This document shows positions 13,773 to 17,378 of a stretch of DNA of 17,378 bases, piece after piece. Source of the stretch: Alphaproteobacteria bacterium MarineAlpha9_Bin7 (GTDB lineage: Bacteria > Pseudomonadota > Alphaproteobacteria > UBA7887); NCBI GenBank assembly GCA_002938115.1, contig PTKD01000011.1, positions 1 to 17,378 of the forward strand, read 5' to 3'. Each line of letters starts with the position of its first letter. The first letter of the stretch is position 1. The position numbers and the translations under genes are program-made. Under the pieces are notes generated by a model. The model was not told the origin of the DNA. It saw nothing but the letters and a program-made list of their open reading frames with translations, and searched no databases.

Positions 13773-15707
13773 TCATGCAGGCGCTTTCCCGACATCAGAA
13801 AGTTTAGCTACAGCCTGAGCGAGCGCAAGCACTTCTTGGTCCTTGCCACCCAGCCAGCGTAGCGAAACTGTGCTTTGTTCCGCCTCCCGGGCGCCCACAA
13901 CCAGTATAACCGGGATTTTTGCATGCGTATGCTCGCGCACCTTATAATTTATCGTCTCGTTTCGAAGATCAATCTCCGAGCGTAGTCCGGCTGATTGAAG
14001 GGCTTCGTTTACTTCCAATGCATAGCTATCACTTTCATTGGTAATAGTAGCCACAACAGCCTGCATCGGGGCTATCCATAAGGGAAACCTACCCGCATAA
14101 TGTTCCACAAGTATGCCAATAAATCGCTCAAAAGATCCCAGAATTGCACGATGCAGCATCACCGGCTGGCGCTTCTCACCATCCGCGCTTACGTAGGTAG
14201 CGTCCAATCTTTCAGGCAGCACGAAGTCTACTTGTAAGGTACCACATTGCCACTCACGGCCGATCGCATCTCGAAGCACAAATTCTAGTTTCGGACCATA
14301 AAAGGCCCCCTCACCCGGATTTACAGCGTAATCGAGCCCAGTTTGATCCAACGCATCCTTGAGTGATCGCTCGGCCCGATCCCAAACCCCATCATCGCCA
14401 GCCCTCATCTGAGGCCGGTCAGAGAATTTTACAATTACTTCATCAAAGCCAAAATCGCGATATATACTCATTAGTAGTTCACAAAAACTGGCGGTTTCCT
14501 GATTTACCTGATCCTCGGTGCAGAAAATATGAGCATCATCTTGCACGAATGCCCGAAGCCGCATGAGCCCATGAAGAGCGCCCGACGGTTCATTCCGATG
14601 GCAAGAGCCAAATTCAGCCATTCTCAAAGGCAAGTCACGGTAGCTTTTAAGGCCCTGACGAAAGATTTGGACATGGCCCGGACAATTCATTGGCTTAAGT
14701 GCAAGCACCCGTTCTTCTGATTCCGCGGTAAACATATGGTCGCGAAATTTTTCCCAATGGCCCGACTTTTCCCATAAAACACGGTCAAACAATTGGGGCG
14801 TGCGCACTTCAATGTAGCCTGCCGCCTCGAGTCTACGACGCATGTACGACTCAATAACCCTGTACAGGGTCCAACCCTTCGCATGCCAAAATACGCTGCC
14901 AGTTGCCTCCTCCTGGATGTGGAATAGACCCATTCCCGGTCCCAAGCGACGGTGGTCACGACGTTCGGCCTCTTCGAGCACATGAAGGTATCTCTCTAGA
15001 TCCTTTTTGGTCGCCCATGCCGTACCGTATATCCTCTGCAGCATCTCGTTGCGACTGTCGCCCCTCCAATAGGCTCCCGCAACCTTCATTAGCTTAAAAT
15101 TAGACCCGAGTTTGCCGGTTGACGGCAAATGCGGCCCCCTACACAGATCTACGAATTCACCTTGTTTGTATATCGTTAAAATCTCACTCTCAGGAAGATC
15201 CAGCACTATTTCAGCCTTATATTGTTCACCAATTGAGCTGAAAAAATCTATCGCATGCTCTCTATCCCATATCTCCCTGGTGATAGCTTCATCGCGCGAG
15301 ACAATTTCGTGCATTCGCTGTTCTAAGTTGACGAGATCATCTGGTGTAAATGGTTCTGAACGCGCAAAATCGTAATAAAACCCGTCCTTTATAACCGGAC
15401 CTATCGTAACCTGAATGTCAGGCCAGAGCTCTTTGGCAGCCTCAGCGAGCACATGTGCTGCGTCGTGACGCAACAACTCAAGAGCATCATCGTCTTTTAC
15501 AGTTACGATACTCACAGCGGCGTCGGATCCGATCTTGGAAGAGAGATCGACCAATTTCCCGTCAATACGCGCTGCTAAAGCGGCCTTTGCTAGGCCGGGG
15601 CCTATATGGGCAGCCACCTCACCAGCGGTAACCCCAGCCAAAAAACGACGGGTGTTTCCGTCCGGTAACGTGACAGCTACGTTATTTTGATTAGCTGTTT
15701 TAGACAC
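13773..15707 (-). CDS. thrS: Threonyl-tRNA synthetase
   Basis: Charges tRNA-Thr with threonine; class II synthetase with editing. It has 644 residues from the chosen start (E. coli 642). Domains: TGS (about 10-70), editing domain with HDAAH (H81, H85) and CRGPH (C189, H193), and a catalytic core with zinc ligands C342 (PMNCPGH), H393 (DDAHIF) and H519 (VMLHRAI). Motif 2 is around FGSCHRNEPSGALHG, motif 3 around LGSFERFIGILVEHYAG. The anticodon-binding domain fills the last about 100 residues. All catalytic and editing residues are present. No in-frame ATG exists near the start. I chose GTG at 15707 because its length fits; TTG at 15740 would add 11 residues. Neither has a good Shine-Dalgarno. 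It lies just after a glycosyltransferase gene. Confidence 0.95.
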   Translation of the reverse strand: MSKTANQNNVAVTLPDGNTRRFLAGVTAGEVAAHIGPGLAKAALAARIDGKLVDLSSKIGSDAAVSIVTVKDDDALELLRHDAAHVLAEAAKELWPDIQVTIGPVIKDGFYYDFARSEPFTPDDLVNLEQRMHEIVSRDEAITREIWDREHAIDFFSSIGEQYKAEIVLDLPESEILTIYKQGEFVDLCRGPHLPSTGKLGSNFKLMKVAGAYWRGDSRNEMLQRIYGTAWATKKDLERYLHVLEEAERRDHRRLGPGMGLFHIQEEATGSVFWHAKGWTLYRVIESYMRRRLEAAGYIEVRTPQLFDRVLWEKSGHWEKFRDHMFTAESEERVLALKPMNCPGHVQIFRQGLKSYRDLPLRMAEFGSCHRNEPSGALHGLMRLRAFVQDDAHIFCTEDQVNQETASFCELLMSIYRDFGFDEVIVKFSDRPQMRAGDDGVWDRAERSLKDALDQTGLDYAVNPGEGAFYGPKLEFVLRDAIGREWQCGTLQVDFVLPERLDATYVSADGEKRQPVMLHRAILGSFERFIGILVEHYAGRFPLWIAPMQAVVATITNESDSYALEVNEALQSAGLRSEIDLRNETINYKVREHTHAKIPVILVVGAREAEQSTVSLRWLGGKDQEVLALAQAVAKLSDVGKAPA

Positions 15708-15761
15708 TGTTTGCCATGTATATGATAGGGCCGCGGACAATGAGGATGTTAAAATCGCCTG

Positions 15762-16706
15762 TCAAGCGATAGCCCTGGCAGCTTTTACAGCCTCCCATAC
15801 CGAGATTCCGGGAAGATTTCTGATTTGACCATGAGGCGCTGCCTCTACAATAACAACTTTTGGTCCGCGTGGCACACATAAAGCCGGATCTGAAGCAGCA
15901 CCAAACAACACCACCGTTGGCGTTCCACATGATGCAACGATATGCATCGGTCCAGTGTCGTTACCCACCGCAACATAGCTGCAACGGGCAAGCCGCGCAA
16001 TTTGCGCAAAACTAGTCCTTCCAGCAAGCTCAACAACTCCCGGTGCATCTCGGGCAATAGAATGTTGAAGATCTTTTTCAGAATTGTCCCCTATTAGACA
16101 TACCTGAGCACCACAGCGCATTAACTGTTGCGCAAGGCCTGCGTAGAGATTCGGGGGCCAACGTTTTTCTTTTCGGCCGCTCGCGCCACCCGGCACCAAC
16201 AAAGCAATCTTTCCTGAAAGCCTGAACTCCCCAATATCCTCATCCAACCAATCTAGACATGCCGCATCGACCTCCCTAATTCCCGCTACTTGGAGCTGCT
16301 GTGCCTGGCGGTCGATAGTATGCATCGAATCGCGTTGAGAGTTATCGTGCGGGTGCGAACAACCGCGCACAATACCAGACCATTCGGGACGTTGCCTCCG
16401 TGGAAACTGCCGAAAATACCAACCCGAACGATCTGAGGTCTGTAGATCATAGACGCGGGTAAAGTCTTCCTCAATCAGTCGACGCCGGAAAGTCAGCCAA
16501 CCGCGCAATTGGTACCAAGAGGGCCGCTCATCTATCCAAATCTCGTCAAACCAACCACTTTTACGAGCTAACTTAGTAAAGCGGGGAGTGGTAAGAAGCG
16601 TGATGTGGGCACTACCGTGATAACGGCGAATCGCCATGAAGGGCCCGCATGCCTGGATAAAATCACCCAAGGCGCCAAGCTTAATGACGAGTATCCTAGG
16701 CGTCAT
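15762..16706 (-). CDS. Glycosyltransferase family 9 protein (heptosyltransferase-like)
   Basis: A 314-residue protein of the ADP-heptose:LPS heptosyltransferase family, which adds sugars to the inner core of lipopolysaccharide at the cytoplasmic face of the inner membrane. Evidence: the amino-terminal RILVIKLGALGDFIQA (4-19, the GxLGD loop), VYDLQTSDRSGWYF (85-98), LLVPGGASGRKEKRWP (169-184) and the nucleotide-sugar segment VAVGNDTGPMHIVASCGTPTVVLFG (245-269, in overlapping parts). I chose the ATG at 16706, 2 bases after the stop of the preceding glycosyltransferase. The longer frame to 16763 adds residues unlike the family. The exact donor and acceptor cannot be told. The coupling to the next-door family 4 enzyme suggests a shared envelope-sugar pathway. 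Confidence 0.88.
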   Translation of the reverse strand: MTPRILVIKLGALGDFIQACGPFMAIRRYHGSAHITLLTTPRFTKLARKSGWFDEIWIDERPSWYQLRGWLTFRRRLIEEDFTRVYDLQTSDRSGWYFRQFPRRQRPEWSGIVRGCSHPHDNSQRDSMHTIDRQAQQLQVAGIREVDAACLDWLDEDIGEFRLSGKIALLVPGGASGRKEKRWPPNLYAGLAQQLMRCGAQVCLIGDNSEKDLQHSIARDAPGVVELAGRTSFAQIARLARCSYVAVGNDTGPMHIVASCGTPTVVLFGAASDPALCVPRGPKVVIVEAAPHGQIRNLPGISVWEAVKAARAIA

Positions 16707-16708
16707 AC

Positions 16709-17378
16709 TCAACTTACAAAAGCACTCTGTGTCAGTACTTCTCGGTATGTATTCATCGTGCAATCCCGCATATTTTCAACTGTAAATCTGCGGCGCGCAT
16801 GGGCGATTGCCTCTTGTGCCAATTTTTCTCGCTCTTCCGTAGCCAACGCAAGCGAACGAGCCAAAGCGGTAGCCAGATCTTTCGGATCTCCAGGGCGAAA
16901 CATCCACCCAGTCTTTCCGGATAGGATGGTTTCGCGCGAAGCCCCGTGATCACTTGCTACGACTGGCCGCCCCATGGCCTGCGCTTCCACCATGACTCGG
17001 CCAAATGCTTCTGGCTCAATCGACGCGGATACCACCACGTCTGACAACATGTAGGCGGCCGGCATATCTCGACAATGGCCCGGAAGATGTACAATATCTC
17101 CTAAATTGCGCCGCTTAATTAGAATTTCCAACTCATGCCTATAGCGTCGGCGTCCTTGATCATCACCTATGATCAAACATCTAAGATCGCGTCGACCAAG
17201 TAGTGCAAGAGCCTCGATCAGAATTTTTTGCCCTTTCCATCTTGCGAGTCTACCTGGCATCATGATGACCGGAATCGGCTCAGCGAGTCTCCACTCGTTG
17301 GCAAGACCTACGATACGCTCAGGTGCCACCCGCGCCGGATCAAACAAATCGGTATCAATACCCCGGTAGATCACGCGC
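16709..17378 (-). CDS. Glycosyltransferase family 4 protein (5' end outside the window)
   Basis: Carboxy-terminal about 222 residues of a retaining GT-B glycosyltransferase (GT4, 'group 1'). The frame is open to the window edge; the first codons read R-V-I-Y-R-G-I-D, a typical mid-protein hinge motif, so the GTG at 17374 is internal. The carboxy-terminal nucleotide-sugar domain is complete: GRLARWKGQKILIEAL (acceptor for the nucleotide phosphates), CLIIGDDQGR, the HLPGHCRDMPAAYMLSDVVV loop, EPEAFGRVMVEAQAMGRPVVA (the E-x7-E type motif; read as two overlapping parts), and GKTGWMFRPGDPKDLA. Donor and acceptor are unknown; lipopolysaccharide or other envelope glycan is likely from the adjoining family 9 enzyme. 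Confidence 0.9.
   Translation of the reverse strand, partial: RVIYRGIDTDLFDPARVAPERIVGLANEWRLAEPIPVIMMPGRLARWKGQKILIEALALLGRRDLRCLIIGDDQGRRRYRHELEILIKRRNLGDIVHLPGHCRDMPAAYMLSDVVVSASIEPEAFGRVMVEAQAMGRPVVASDHGASRETILSGKTGWMFRPGDPKDLATALARSLALATEEREKLAQEAIAHARRRFTVENMRDCTMNTYREVLTQSAFVS

Overview
This 17.4 kb window looks like ordinary chromosome from a proteobacterium, most likely an alphaproteobacterium of moderate GC content. That lineage is my inference from the look of the IF-3, PheS and LepA proteins; I could not run a phylogeny. I see no plasmid, phage, transposon or CRISPR signature, and genes fill the window almost completely, with no gap above about 150 bases.

Left part, plus strand (1-5203). 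The 3' end of a yejA-type peptide-binding protein is followed by yejB, yejE and yejF. Together they encode a YejABEF-type ABC importer for peptides and peptide-like compounds. A ghrA-like 2-hydroxyacid dehydrogenase follows yejF after 8 bases and probably belongs to the same transcript. The visible YejA carboxy terminus has an acidic linker and a predicted membrane helix that a typical soluble binding protein lacks.

Right part, minus strand (5247-17378), listed in transcription order. A truncated family 4 glycosyltransferase and a family 9 (heptosyltransferase-like) glycosyltransferase are separated by only 2 bases. The translation cluster follows: thrS, infC, rpmI, rplT, pheS, pheT, lepA, tRNA-Ser(GGA) and an M17 leucyl aminopeptidase. 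Everything from thrS to the tRNA serves protein synthesis: two aminoacyl-tRNA synthetases, initiation factor 3, ribosomal proteins L35 and L20, and elongation factor 4. The aminopeptidase run and the yej-ghrA run converge across a 43-base gap.

The most interesting signals are small and regulatory. infC appears to start at AUA behind a strong Shine-Dalgarno, in a structured leader with a candidate promoter. Overlapping, mutually exclusive hairpins and a competing short ORF lie just upstream of rpmI. A possible leader ORF and a hairpin sit directly before pheS. An 8-bp hairpin and a strong Shine-Dalgarno serving only a two-codon ORF lie between yejB and yejE. I did not find a new multi-gene defence or metabolic system here.
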